In this document: in pieces, positions 49,226 to 60,501 of the stretch
Layout of the letters: the number at the start of each line of letters is the position of its first letter
Numbering within the stretch: the first letter of the stretch is position 1
Assembly: GCA_029706075.1 (NCBI GenBank)
Contig: JAINUG010000326.1
Span: 389,501 to 453,500 of the forward strand
DNA length: 64,000 nucleotides
Direction: 5' to 3'
Source: Aldrovandia affinis
Lineage: Eukaryota > Chordata > Actinopteri > Notacanthiformes > Halosauridae
Notes under the pieces: model-generated
The model's database searches: none
What the model was told of the DNA's origin: nothing
Seen by the model: the letters and a program-made list of their open reading frames with translations, nothing else
Translations under genes and position numbers: made by a program

Positions 49226-51027
49226 TGTATTTTAGATGGCAGTCATCAAAGCAAAGAGCACTGACACGGGTAAAAATATAGTTTTGACTGTAGCATCAAG
49301 GAGTACGGGAAATTGGTTTCCGAACCATTAAGTCATTTGTGCAACGACAAACAATTCTATCTCCCGTTCCTTCTTTGCCGTATAAAGACGGTAGCTACGG
49401 TAAAGTGAAGAAGCCAAAATTGAAGGAACGAGTAATACAATTAGCCTCCAAGTTATTATTGCCGGTGAAGTGTTCCAAAAATAAATTGACGGCCCTTATC
49501 GGTTGCCATGGGCTTTCGGTGTGGGAGGCACGAGAGTGGTCATGTGCGGCGAGGTCTTGAGCTAGTCTGTTTATTTTTCCAGTTCACCGGAGAGAGATCA
49601 GAATATGCAAACTGGTCTCGGGCAGAGTGTTATATACCACAGCAGTAGCGCTGTGCAGCGAAGGACGGACAGCAGGAATGCAATTAACGTGCACTTTCTT
49701 GCATGGGGAGAAACATGAGGAGCGCACGGCATTATGGCAGCCTGCGTGCGCCATCACGGTGAACTCGCAATTTTTACATTGAGAGCCTGTCCCTCTGAGA
49801 GCGGGGCAAATTGCCAATCAACGATTCGCAGGGATAATACGTTGCATAGAGTATCGAGAAAGAGAATGAAAATAGGGAAAGAATAGCACAGAATGTAATC
49901 ATTTTCACGCCTCGCCATATGCTTCGCTTAAACAATTTGGCCCAATAACCCGTTCGAGGTTGCGGATTATATTTGCTAATGTGTGTTTGAGAGCAGGGCT
50001 AAGATTAGGCCTTGTCTAAAGTGGTTGTGAGAGCGTTCTGGTGTTATTTTACCGTAACCGGTAGGCTAATGTAGTGCGGGAGAGCCTCCAAATCGCAACA
50101 TGATTGTGTTCTGTTCAAAACGATTAAGGTTAAGATTAGGGTTAGGTTAGAATGTCCTTGATCCGTTCTTCAGGGCCCTTCCCCTGGATGCCCCCCTAAC
50201 TTCAGGTATTGCTTGTAATTGAAGTGCTTTATTCCCTGTCTGCTTGGTTATGTGGGTAGCAACTAATCATTCATTCCCACGCACTGTAACAAAAATGGCA
50301 TCTCCTGTGAACTAGCAATTTATCCCATATACAGAGACAATCACATTTTTTTCTCATATGTACCAAACTTTGCATGTGCAATTTAGCATTTAATACATGA
50401 CTGACACTAGGAGCTAATTTCTAATAATAAAAATAATAACTTTGGGCTGAATGTGAAACCATTTTTATAGTGGCATTCAGTAATACTAAGAGTACGACAT
50501 TTGTATTCTGTCCCTGAACAATTCTGCAAAACAATTTCAGTTAACTTTAACACATTATGTAGCTTTGTCATCCATTATCTCCCACTGCATTTCTGTATTT
50601 ACAACTTTATGACATGAGAGTAAGCCTAATCATATTGGAGTGCATTGCACTTCGGCTTCTGATAATGGATAATATTATAGACTAGTCTTTTAAAAAAAAC
50701 ATTTTTCTTTGTATAGCCTTGTTGCACGGTCTCATTTTGGCTTAAATGCTTTCCTCGACGCCGTCTTGATTTCAGCGTGTGGAGTTAGCAGCCTAGACGC
50801 CTACAGTGTCCAACTTTACTCTCACATTAATGTGATGTATCACTTTCCCTGCATAGAAGCAAGTGGGATTCACATTCATTTTGTTACGCGATAGATTCTT
50901 CCTGCTAAGTGGCAAGAAGGTAATTTTCTTCATAGAAGACACCCATTTTCAGGGAAGCTTCGATAGCTTATATTTTTGCATGTTATGAATTTGTATAGCT
51001 ACAATAGATATTTACGAAAGCAATTTA

Positions 51028-51310
51028 GTTTAAGTACCTTGCACAAGAGTACAAGAGGCATTCTCCACCTGGGAATTGTGCCCAAACATTTTGAGCAAAC
51101 TTGTATTCTTCCATCTTCTGAGCTGCTGTGGCATCTTGCCACCTGCCACCCCAGGACCCAAGTACATTCAAATAATAAAGTGCAGAATTATTTATTTTGA
51201 CCATTTGTTTATTGCTGGGGCAGCCTCCCTTACCTAGGGTGATTTACACAGCTTATATGTTTACATATCACATACATTTATTCCGCTGGATATTTAATGA
51301 AGCACAGTGG
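51028..51310 (-). repeat. Two SINE fragments, minus strand
   Basis: The fragment 51028-51150 reads like the middle and B-box side of the L2-tailed SINE (AAGTACCTTGCACAAG, CCACCTGGGAATTG). The fragment 51201-51310 reads like its 3' half (GTGATTTACACAGC ... CTGGATATTTAATGAAGCA). The order is not that of a single copy, so these are two insertions or a rearranged one. Confidence 0.6.
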
Positions 51311-52946
51311 AATGGAAAGTATGCGACGGAATCACCTTGCACCCTGGCTGTAGTGTGTCTAGAACTGTAAAGAGGGAATTTTTTTCTTGTCTCGTTTTTT
51401 TCCCCCGTTTTTCCCCTCCCCTTTTCTCTTTATTAAACCCGTCTGCGCAGAAAGGGACCGGAAAGTCCAGAAATGATTTATGACAGCTTGCGGAGACAGT
51501 GAGGACTTATAAAGAGAAGCGCAGGGGAGAAAAACAGATTAGGCTGAAATCTTGAGAGATAAAGATGAGATGACTGTGGTTGAGGGCAGGGAGACAGGCC
51601 CTGTCTGCAGCGGACTCGCTGAGCGTGCGCCGGGGCCGTGACAGGCAGCGTCAAACGAGCTCAGAGCAGTCTGTGCGAGGGCACACTGAGAGCACACACG
51701 CTTTTTTTGTTTAGTTTTTTTTTTGGGGTGTTAGGTGGGTGAGGGGCCATCTTTTCCCAGCCCTCTGCTCAAGTTCAATTTGTACAGTTTGATGTAGCAA
51801 TAACAGGGCGGACAGAAAATGGAGCAATTCTTTGAGCAACACAAGGGAAGGACATTCACGAGAAATGTTGACACAACACCTTCCTGGGGCCATGAGAAAA
51901 TGTTAAGATGGCTGAGATACAGAACATTGAGATCTCTCATTTTTATGTCTTTGCCCATACCGCACGCACTAACATCCACTGCGTGAAACGAAACATACAG
52001 CGTGTTATCCCTTTAAAAAAAAGTGGTGCATTTCAGGGAACGGAAAATACAATTTCACAACGACTCTTTGTGCAATTTGATACATTTCAGTTTGCCAGCC
52101 CATGATATAATCAACCGCATAGAAAGCGTAGATAGGAAAAACTGGCGTTTGAGCACCGCCAGGGACGAACACGCGGGAGAACAGATGAGAACAGGAAACA
52201 CATGCTACCTTCCTGCTTCCAATGATTAGCTCTGCTTCTTTCGCAGGTTTGCTGTAATCGTTTCCTTCCTCACACAGGTAGGGCCTATCCACCACACAAA
52301 AGCCAGATGGCATGAATGAGAACATGGTACGGGGGGAGAGCCGGATGCCCGCCTGATTGCCCGCGGACCCCAGCTGTTACCGCCACAGCCGCCACAGTCA
52401 CACTCTTAAAATACCGCGCACAAAAGAGCGGCCGCCGTCACAGATAGGCACCGTTCATTCACCTGCGGGTCTGCTCCTCCAGACTTACGAAAGAACAGGC
52501 AGAATTATCATCTTCAGATTTAATAGAGAGATCCATAATTTATGAGGTGACGGGCAGTGCAAACAGGCTATGCTCACAGAGGGGCACCGCCTGAGGAGGC
52601 TGTCCTCGGCCCTGGATGTCTGAGTAATTAAATGGGATTAGGTATGCATGGAGCCCATTTTCAGAGAGATTGGCTGGCAATGCTATTATTATTGAAATGG
52701 ATCAGGGGGGCTTAAGTCACTGGGTGGAGAGGTAACAGAAAAGATGGGTTTGAGGAGATTTGAAAAAAGAAAAAAGAAAAAAATTGATTCTGCCAAACTA
52801 AGTGGGGGAGGGAGGGAGGGAGGAGGGGGGGCTAGACAATTGCTCGCTGGGGAGATGTGACGGTCACATGGTTCAGTTGATCCTCTTCATGTGAAGGACC
52901 AGAAGAGCTGCATCAAAGCATCCAGGTTGGGCGCATCTGTGCCTCT

Positions 52947-52980
<34 letters not shown>

Positions 52981-53181
52981 GCTCTCTCTCTCTCGGTCTC
53001 TGCCTCTCTCACCAAAACGGCCGTTCCTAATTTGTATGAAAATGCGCACGTATTGTGCCTGATTTGTAAGAGAGGGCCTTGGGCTCGCCTCATTTGCATG
53101 AGCACACTCCAGAGTTATCTCCTATCAGGTGACCACAGACACTGCAATAACACAGCGCGGCCCTTTAGGAGTAGTTTCCCA
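51311..53181. other. Non-coding; enhancer-like block and CT tract
   Basis: About 52540-52700 (TGAGTAATTAAATGGGATTAGG, GCTATTATTATTGAAATGG) looks like conserved regulatory DNA. A GGGA tract lies at 52803-52830 and a CT microsatellite at 52950-52998. An octamer ATTTGCAT occurs at 53091-53098. A 180-codon ORF beginning at 52891 runs through the CT tract and a transposon scrap, so it is not a gene. Confidence 0.45.
52950..52998. repeat. CT microsatellite
   Basis: About 24 CT units, followed by an interruption and a shorter CT run to 52995-53010. Confidence 0.9.
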
Positions 53182-53265
53182 AGCTGTTCCGGCGGCTCGC
53201 GGTGGCCCGACGCCCCACCAAGACACGTTACGTTGGCGTTTCCTTCATTTTGGCAGTCGCCCGCG
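53182..53265 (+). mobile_element. Solo 3' end of the Tc1-like family
   Basis: It matches the right end of the family seen at 36716 and 46758. The plus strand reads ARGGPT near the transposase C-terminus, then ACGTTACGTTGGCGTTTCCTT and CATTTTGGCAGTCGCC in place of the expected GGCAGTTACCTG. The left part of the element is gone and the terminal bases have changed to GC-rich sequence. Only about 84 bases remain. Confidence 0.75.
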
Positions 53266-55202
53266 TGTTCAGAAACCGTGTTCCTCCGCCTTGAAACGAG
53301 CTGCGAATTTGGTGCGAGTGCGCTCCTGGAGAGATCGCTTCCCTTCCTCTTGTCTAAACAGCTGAATCTAGTCCTTGTTTGTGCATTTACGGTTAAGTTA
53401 CCTTCGGCGACAGCAACCCTGGGAGAGATGTAGAGCCATCCCCCGGGGAGCGAACCTGCCTAAGGCCTCAGAAATCCTATTTACAACAAGCTGTGCTTGT
53501 TACTTACATCAAAATAGAGCGCTGAGCTTTTCTTCTCCGGGTTTTGTGCTTTTGGCAGGAGGTTGTTATTGTACGGCGTCGACTCCATTGTGCTCCGAGG
53601 CGCGCTGAAAGTCCCGTCCCCGCGTCTGGGAAAAGGGGGGAGGGAGAGAGGCGCGCCGCGATCGGCCGCGGCAGGCCCTCGTGGACCGCGGACGCTAGGC
53701 CTCCCGTGTCACAGAATTTCCACCGCCTCTGATCCGCGGCCGTCGGCCCTATCAGGTCCAATTAGGGGATCCGCCATCTCCGGCGGGCCTGTTTGTCATA
53801 ATCTATTGGATGCAGCGCGTTCGAGATATTGAAGGAAAGGACAGGAAATCAATAGCAAGAATTGGGCTGCCAGGCCCAGGGGGAGGTCTCTTTACCCCCA
53901 GCTTCTCTATCCCGGCTCAGATCTCCTCCATCAGTGCTTTCCCCGCCCCCCCCTCTCCCTTCCTTCCCACTGTGAAATTCAATTTCACCAGCAGTTTTAT
54001 AAAGTCAAATTTTTTCTCTCTCGATCTTTAACCCACCCGCCCATCCTCCCCCCTCTCTCCCTCTTTTCCTCTGGCTGTTCCCTCGCTCTGTGGGGAAAGT
54101 GTTAGCGCTCTCCCCAAAGAGCAGTGTGAATTACACTCCGCTCACTCCTTCCTGTCACCCACCGGAGCCGTAACATAAAGACACACAGGAAAGGCCAGAA
54201 TCTAATCTCTGACCAAAAGCTGCTGCTGACTGCGCTGCTGACCGAAACAGGACAGGATTAGTCAAGAAAGTGCACAGCTCCTTAGGTTTGTGCGCTGATA
54301 TTATTGGGAAAATATGAGGCGTCAGGAAATGAAATCTCCTCCTGAGTGAAATGACTTAGGAATTAAATTGCATGTGTGGATGATCATGTTCCATGGTTAG
54401 TGAGGCCTGTTATATATCATATATATATATATCCTGGCTGAGGCGCAAAGCAACCATTTGGAAATTAATATCTAATATATGACAAGTAACAAGCACAGTA
54501 ACCGTTTATGTCATACTTCAGAATGTGCTCACTCTGTCCAGAGCAATCTTTGCTGTACATGGAATTTAAGTCAGTTAATTATTTTACAACTCTGCCGTTG
54601 AGAGATGGTTGCTGATTCTACCCCTCTAGACCGTATCAGCCTCAGTTTTGGTTATCCTCTAACAGACATTTCAGAATTGTCTGCGGTACTCAACCGGAAA
54701 CGGGGATGTATTTTATAACTTTGAGTGGTTACGTGTGTTATCGGGAGAACAGGGGCAGTAGAGGGAAAGGCAACTCTTCTAGCACCTGTTAATTTCACAC
54801 ACAATTATAGCCACACACACACACACACACATACACCACAGAGATGCGCACACATTCTCACAGTGTAGCTTTCGCATTGTGTTGACAATGAACCGCAGTC
54901 CGACTTTGAAAGTGACAAAAGGCGCACTCCCCTCTGTTCCAGTTAGCGCGAGGCTTTCCCGGAGTGAAGGGGGAGAGAGAGCGTACGGAGGGACTCAAGG
55001 TCAGAGACTCCTTGACAACCGCTCCATCTGTGAGGTATTATCATTTCATTACCAGCCGGCATCAACAGCCACCACCATTTTTTCCTTTTGACACAATCTC
55101 CATAGTAACTATTGATTTGTTTTCGTTAAGGCCAGTTGTTCCTTGATGGTTCCTTAATGATGCAATATCATGAAGCAGCTGCCCTGTGCATGTATGTAAG
55201 CA

Positions 55203-55238
<36 letters not shown>

Positions 55239-57398
55239 TGAACCATACATTAACGCAATAAACGTACACGCTCCGAGATAGCTGCGCACTTACTTATGCT
55301 TACAGACAAAGCGATGGCTTTATTTAACTGTGTGGCTTGGACCACTCGCCCCCAAGGTAGCACCTCTTTGTACGAGACACAGCTCAAGGCAAGGGACGAT
55401 TTTCAACCTGCCTTGTTGCTCCATTCGGTTTTACTGCAGGAGAGTCCACGCTGCTGTGCACTTTTCCAGGGTTTTTCTTGCTGCTGAAGAAGGTAGAAGA
55501 GTGGGTGTCTAGTGGATATGGTTTTGATTACTCACATTGTCAGCCCTTCCGAAGTCTACCCAAAAGAGCTTTGCACTTTCCTTTTTACCCCCCTATCCCT
55601 TCAAGGATGCAGAACAAATGGGTAAGGAATATTTCCCATAGGAAACACTCCACCTCAAAAAATCTATAAAGTCCTCCATCAAAATCAGCTCCCTCTCTTC
55701 ATCACGACATTAATCCACCGTCACATGGCCCTGCTCTTCAAAGAACCTTGACAATGCCACAGCGCCTTCTTATCTGTCACAGTTTCCATGTACCCCCGTT
55801 AGGGCAATTGAATCTCGATATTTTACCAAATGGGGCACGCTGTGGGACTGAGCCCACCTGAACTCCTCGGAGGAAGCAAGAAGCCCGAAAAATGCCCAGC
55901 CCCGTTAATGCTCCGACGATTCCCTCACAAAAACCGATTCCTTCATCTTTTCCTCTCAAAGTGTCAGATAAATGTCAAACGTGGTTAGCAGGGTGTCCTC
56001 ACAGTTGCCCCGATCAGTCTAAACTCCCCGCGCTCTGCCCTCGCTGTGAGTCAGACAGCACATGCATCGCGCGCAGTTTCCTCCCGGTTCGGTCGAGCGG
56101 CGAATCTGACCTTCTGACGCGCCGGGCTTAATTGGCAACCGCTTCCTGCCATTTGGTCGGAGCGAGCGATGTTTCGCGAAAGAGCGGGCGTAGCGTGATG
56201 CGGTGAAACAGACACAGAGAACACGGCCGTTTAGAGAAAGGATGAAATCGGGATTACGCCCAAAATATGAAGAGCGCAGGACCTATGCCAGTGCACAGAG
56301 GAATGCGCGCAGGCCGAGCGCGCGGGTCACAGAAGGCCCTTTGTGAGGAGCTCGCGCATCATTAGATACATATTTATCGTTCGCTTTCCCCATTCCCTTC
56401 TATGAAGTGCACTGTTACCGTTATTTATTGCCTTGATGGAGGTGCTCGCCTTTAATTTAGCGGTTCTGGCACTGCGGCCTGACGCTGCCCGGAAGTAAGA
56501 TTCAGGTTATTCTTTGAATAGTAAATAAATTCAGTGAATAAGCGAGGCGGAAAGCCGAGTGACTGAAACCCACTCAGTTTAATTACAGCCTTGGCCATGT
56601 GGGGCTCCAGTGCAAACTGGTCTTTGGCCCTCCCGTATTAATGGCTTCAGGTGGGTCTGCCAACTTGGTTCTCGCTACATTAAAAAATCGTTGGGGGGGG
56701 GGGTTAGACCCTGAGGAAGGAGAAGGGGGGCAAGGGGGAGAAGGGGCGAGCGAGGGGGAGGGGGCATCTGCATCCAGCCTGGGCTGTGTTCGTGTCGTCT
56801 CCTTTTAAGATGTGATTCATAATAACTGATGTGTGTGCGTGTGTGTATATACATAGATATCAAAGGACGTGAGATTCAGACTTCAGCCTAATAAAAAAAC
56901 AAACAAGCGATAAATAAAAGAGAATTTTATAGAGGGCGTCTGCTGTGAGAATGAAGGATATGCGATGCATACGAGACTTCAGAGCACACGTTGCGTGACA
57001 TTGCCTATTATAAATACAATGCAGTGCTATTTAAATGTGAAGGGAGAACAGGTCGGTTGAGCGCGGAGTTGATATGACAGCTGGTAATGAGATCCTTTGA
57101 TGTGGCAGATCAGGGGGAACAGAATGGGAGAAGAGCCCTCTGGAGGAGGGAGGTGAGGGGGCGCAGACCGAGACGCTTTTAGCCGGGGCGAGGGGGGTTG
57201 GACGGGAGCCGACCCGGCATGGACGGACAGACAGATGGGGTGGTCTAGGGGGATTAAACGGATGATGAACAGGAAGGAAGCAAGAGGAGTGAGACCTCAG
57301 ATAAAAGGCTTGAGTCGGGGACCTGGCGGAGATTGACTTCCCTGGGCCAGTGACCCGGTCCGGGTCCAGGGCCAGGGCAGGGAGTGAGCACCCGGACT
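53266..57398. other. Non-coding with several simple repeats
   Basis: No exon recognised. A GC-rich patch at 53560-53780 gives overlapping chance ORFs. It also contains a CA tract at 54811-54832, a GT tract at 55206-55234 and a G-rich run at 56690-56765. Blocks 56380-56520 and 56960-57110 look like AT-rich regulatory DNA. Confidence 0.45.
55206..55234. repeat. GT microsatellite
   Basis: About 14 uninterrupted GT units. Confidence 0.9.
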
Positions 57399-57472
57399 GA
57401 GAGCTGCCTGTCAGGCACCAGACAGAGAGCTGCCTCTCAGGCGCCGGGCTGAGAGCTGCCTGTCAGGCGCAG
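57397..57472. repeat. 26-bp tandem repeat with an AP-2-type palindrome in each unit
   Basis: Three units with exact 26-base spacing share GAGCTGCCT(G/C)TCAGGC. Each holds a sequence matching GCCY-N3-RGGC: GCCTGTCAGGC at 57406-57416, GCCTCTCAGGC at 57432-57442 and GCCTGTCAGGC at 57458-57468. This is the AP-2 (TFAP2) consensus. Inter-unit sequence differs more than the palindromes do. Binding is not proven. Confidence 0.75.
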
Positions 57473-57595
57473 GTGGCCCCTGCTGACAGGACCCGGCCCT
57501 CCTGCCACTGCCAGACAGCTCGACACACAGCCCTGTGTCTGAAGAGCAAGAAGGCTGACATGCACACAGTGACCAACACACACTCTGTCTGTCTC

Positions 57596-57650
57596 TCACA
57601 CACTGCACACACACACATATACACACACTATATTTTGTGTGTGTGTGCGT
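57596..57650. repeat. CA then GT microsatellite
   Basis: CA repeats followed by GT repeats around TATATTTTGT, so the two arms can pair. This lies immediately before the Tc1-like end. Confidence 0.85.
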
Positions 57651-57660
57651 ATGTAATATA

Positions 57661-58085
57661 CAGGTAACTGCCAAAGGCAAGACCACATTCCAGTAGATGC
57701 AAAACATAACATAAAAGATCCACCTTATTTCACCTTAGGTACGGGTGAAACCATAAGCATCCTTCTTCCGACACACAAACCCACTGCTGGTGTGCATGCT
57801 CCAAAATCTTAATTTTGGTCTCATCTAGCCATAACGCCTGGTTCCAATCGGAGTTCCGCATTGGACTTTTTGGCCACGCACACATGCAGTGGGGTTTTTG
57901 CATCAGAAGAAGGACGCTTATATTGAAAAGAAACCTTGCCTACCATGAAACATGGTGGTGGCTCTTTGATGTTAGGGGGTTGTTTTGTATCGACTGTTTC
58001 CTGGGGCTCTTGTTAAGGTCAATGGAATCATGAACTCCAGCAAGTACCAAGACATTTTGACCAAAAATTGGTTCCCTCAGCCAGG
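57661..58085. mobile_element. Rearranged Tc1-like transposase remnant with foldback
   Basis: It starts CAGGTAACTGCCAAA right after TA, as in the family at 46758, but then diverges. Reading minus, about 57753-57835 encodes WLDETKIKILEHAHQQWVC (the W.DE motif around the first catalytic Asp). Reading plus, 57848-57920 encodes the same part again, and 57950-58060 continues with MKHGGGSLMLGGCF and NSSKYQDILTKN, typical of Tc1 transposases. The two copies of the DE region are inverted relative to each other. Frames are broken and no right end was found. It is inactive. Confidence 0.75.
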
Positions 58086-58539
58086 AAACTGAAACCTGCC
58101 AACTATTTGACCTCAAAATCTGTTCTGAAACAGAACGTCTTTTATAGCAGGAACATATTGGTAATTAGTATTGGCATTAATATGAATCTCATGTGTAGAT
58201 ACATAATACACACAAGGCAAATATATATATATATATTCATATACCACAGCTTGGATGGATAGTCGATTCTGATTGTCTGACAGGCATGCTTTATTTTCGT
58301 GTATATGCAAGGGCCTCATCACAGTTCTAAATCACTACGCATACACATTTCATAACCTAAAGTTAGCGAGTTTTCATAAACAACAGAATGTTAGCTCAGG
58401 AACAAAAAGGATTTCTACATGCGATAGCTAACTAATTAGATTTTATTCTGGGGTTTTATAAGCAGACATTTAGCTTGATTCTCACTGACTTGTAGACGGA
58501 AACATTGTTGACAAAATTCCTAGGGTGTAAGCAAGCGAG
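58086..58539. other. AT-rich non-coding
   Basis: No gene or named repeat. A TATATATATA run lies near 58222-58235. Position between the transposon remnant and the promoter-like segment. Confidence 0.45.
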
Positions 58540-58879
58540 CGCCTATTGGACTGCTGTCTGCAACAGCTGTCAGCTCGCCAGCTTTTAGCCAATCAACACT
58601 ACAGCAGGCCACTAGCGGCAGGACCATTCATTAACGATTGCTACCCTTGTTTGGGTAGCTAGCTAGCTTGCTAGCATTATCTCATGTTAAAATGCATTAG
58701 CCTACAGACTATGATGCAAATGAGTCAACGAGACAAGATAAATACTTTGGGGAACTGGCTTCCTGGAATCACTTCGTGCTTCACACAGACGAGACGCAAC
58801 ACACAATAGGCTGCATCTCGATAATAGGCAAAAGCGGAGACGCTTGGTGTCTTGTTTCTTGGAACAGGAGCACAGCACA
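58540..58879 (+). promoter_or_regulatory. Promoter-like segment and 5' leader of the 58.9 kb gene candidate
   Basis: An inverted CCAAT box (CTATTGGAC, 58545-58549) and a direct one (TAGCCAATCAAC, 58589-58593) lie about 300 bases upstream of the ATG at 58880. The in-frame reading is closed by TAA at 58739-58741 and has no earlier in-frame ATG after it. There is no clear TATA box. Role inferred from position and motifs. Confidence 0.4.
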
Positions 58880-58952
58880 ATGAGTCAAAAAACAGCTTTT
58901 GCAGATTTCAAACCAGTACTTGTTGCTGTTGCTCTCCAGCAACAAGCGACAG
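58880..58952 (+). CDS. Candidate first coding exon, unrecognised protein
   Basis: Partial. The ATG has A at -3 (GCACAATGA) and is the first in-frame ATG after the upstream stop. Twenty-four codons read as ordinary protein sequence, beginning MSQKTAFADFKPVL and continuing with an Ala/Val/Gln stretch (VAVALQQQATG). The reading ends at GCGACAG|GTGAGG, a strong splice donor in phase 1. If unspliced, the frame hits TAG six codons later (58972-58974), which fits an exon/intron border. A promoter-like CCAAT segment precedes it. I do not recognise the protein and did not find exon 2 in the 5 kb that follow, which are full of SINEs. A transcribed non-coding first exon or chance remains possible. It is the strongest gene start in the window. 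Confidence 0.45.
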
Positions 58953-59892
58953 GTGAGGACTTGTGTAGCGAGCTAGCTAGCGTCCTATGTCTAGTCCCAA
59001 TGTTTTCTCTTGTGATCTAAACATGAAGGATCAAAGGTTCCTGGCAGCTAGATAAATACCGGAACTATCTTCATATGGCGGGTGTGTACATTGTCATTTT
59101 AGTTTTGTACTTGATTAAAAATGTGTTAGAATGACATTGTATTGAAAAATGTGCATGTATTTTAACTGTAGCCGTGGTATACGAGATATAAACCACTCTA
59201 TGCCAGTGTAGAATATATGGCACTTCAGGGGTGGTTTGTATCTTCCATAAATAGGAGCATATTATTGGTCACTCCTTCACTGAATATCCGGTTTTGCTGG
59301 TGTCATTAGAGAAACACAACAGATGCGTGAAGGCAAGGCATGGACAGTGTTGTAAGGGTAAAACATGCAAACACAAATTATCTCTCACACTGACGCACAC
59401 GCTATACTCTCTGTATGTCTCTCTCGCCTGCACTCTCTCTCTCTCACCCACACACACTTTCTTTAATAGACGTGCTCGCTCACAGCAAGCACAGTTACAA
59501 TGGACGTAACAAGAGCCATTGAAAAATGCCTCCAAATTCAATCACTAGTCCTTTGATCCTGATTCACTGGTCCTTTGTGGTTTTTATGACCTCCAAAGCC
59601 CCCAGCCCCCAACCCCCCACCTTACTGTAGAATGGCCTGAAACAGGGCTTCAGCAGACAGCTACAGAGTAATATGGTAATGCCGGCAGGCAGATCCCTCA
59701 ACTTCTAGAACACTCTGCCCTGGAGGGGCCAGTCAGATGTCACTCACAGTAATCACGGTGTCACTGAAGAGTGCCCACCTGACACTGGCTGAGTCAACAG
59801 CTCAAGGCACATTTTGCCACATACAAACAATCCAGGATCAGCCTAGCCACACCAATTCTAATTCAAACCATTATGTGGAGGGGATTTTTTGG
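58953..59892. other. Presumed intron or flanking DNA, no feature
   Basis: No exon with flanking splice sites was recognised. It includes a CT/CA-rich stretch at 59400-59460. The sequence is otherwise unremarkable. Confidence 0.4.
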
Positions 59893-60125
59893 GACATTTA
59901 GATTTAGGCATCATAGCGTACGGTGTTATCTACTCAATGTTCACAGTTGAGTTAAAAAAACCCCCCATACAATCCATTTATACAGCTGGATATTTTAATG
60001 AAGCAATGCATGTTAAGCACCTTTCTCAAGGGTACACCGTCGGTGAAATCCTGACCAGGGAATCAAACCTGCAACCTCTGAGTTACAAGTGCCAGTGCCC
60101 TAACCATTATATTTCACAGCCACCC
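59893..60125 (-). repeat. L2-tailed tRNA SINE, minus strand
   Basis: On the minus strand: A-box region TATAATGGTTAGGGCAC, B-box GCAGGTTTGATTCCC (plus 60055-60075), then TACCCTTGAGAAAGGTGC, ATTGCTTCATTAAAATATCC and AGCTGTATAAATGGATTG. The 3' tail toward 59893 is degenerate, with an insertion near 59950. Closely related to the copy that starts 35 bases further on. Confidence 0.85.
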
Positions 60126-60159
60126 CTGTGACACCCCTGCTGGGCATTGAGCGCAGAAG

Positions 60160-60390
60160 CTAGTGTTAGCATAATGGTTAAGGAACTGGGTTTGTAACGC
60201 AAAGGTTGAAGGTTCGATTCCCAGGTGGGGGCACTGCCGTTGTACCCTTGAGCAAGGTACTTAACCTGAATTGCTTCATTAAAATATCCAGCTGTATAAA
60301 TGGATTGTATGTAAAGAAATGTAAACTGTGTAAGTCGCTCTGGATAAGAGCGTTTGCTAAATGCCTAAAATGTAAATGTGAATGTAAAAT
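60160..60390 (+). repeat. L2-tailed tRNA SINE, plus strand, nearly complete
   Basis: The head has an A box (TTAGCATAATGGTTAAGG) and a perfect B box GGTTCGATTCC at 60211-60221. The middle carries TACCCTTGAGCAAGGTACTT. The 3' part ends with TAAGTCGCTCTGGATAAGAG, whose GCTCT/AGAGC stem encloses the GGATA loop of L2-clade elements (as in eel UnaL2 and its SINEs), followed by a (TGTAAA)-type tail. This is the best preserved SINE in the window and shows that an L2-type LINE supplied its mobility. Confidence 0.92.
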
Positions 60391-60501
60391 GAGATCGTCA
60401 ACCCCCCCCATTAATACAAGGTAAGAACAATCATAGTTAGCGCACAAGATCAGTGCAGTAATACAGCAATAGACATCATTGCAGGCGTCTGCGTATCATA
60501 C

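Larger units (their letters stand above)
47693..51027. other. Non-coding with trinucleotide repeat and X-box-like pair
   Basis: No gene. An ATT/ATC-rich run fills 48300-48362. The interval 48960-49570 is repeat-poor and contains two identical X-box-like sites (listed). A short telomere-like motif sits near 50134. Elsewhere the DNA is AT-rich. Confidence 0.45.

Noticed and set aside
52891..53433. 180-codon plus-strand ORF
   Set aside because: It begins in a CT microsatellite (Ser/Leu repeats) and continues through the solo Tc1-like end. No domain and no splice frame.
60160..60235. Possible tRNA gene
   Set aside because: No closed acceptor stem, and the L2-type tail follows in the same unit.
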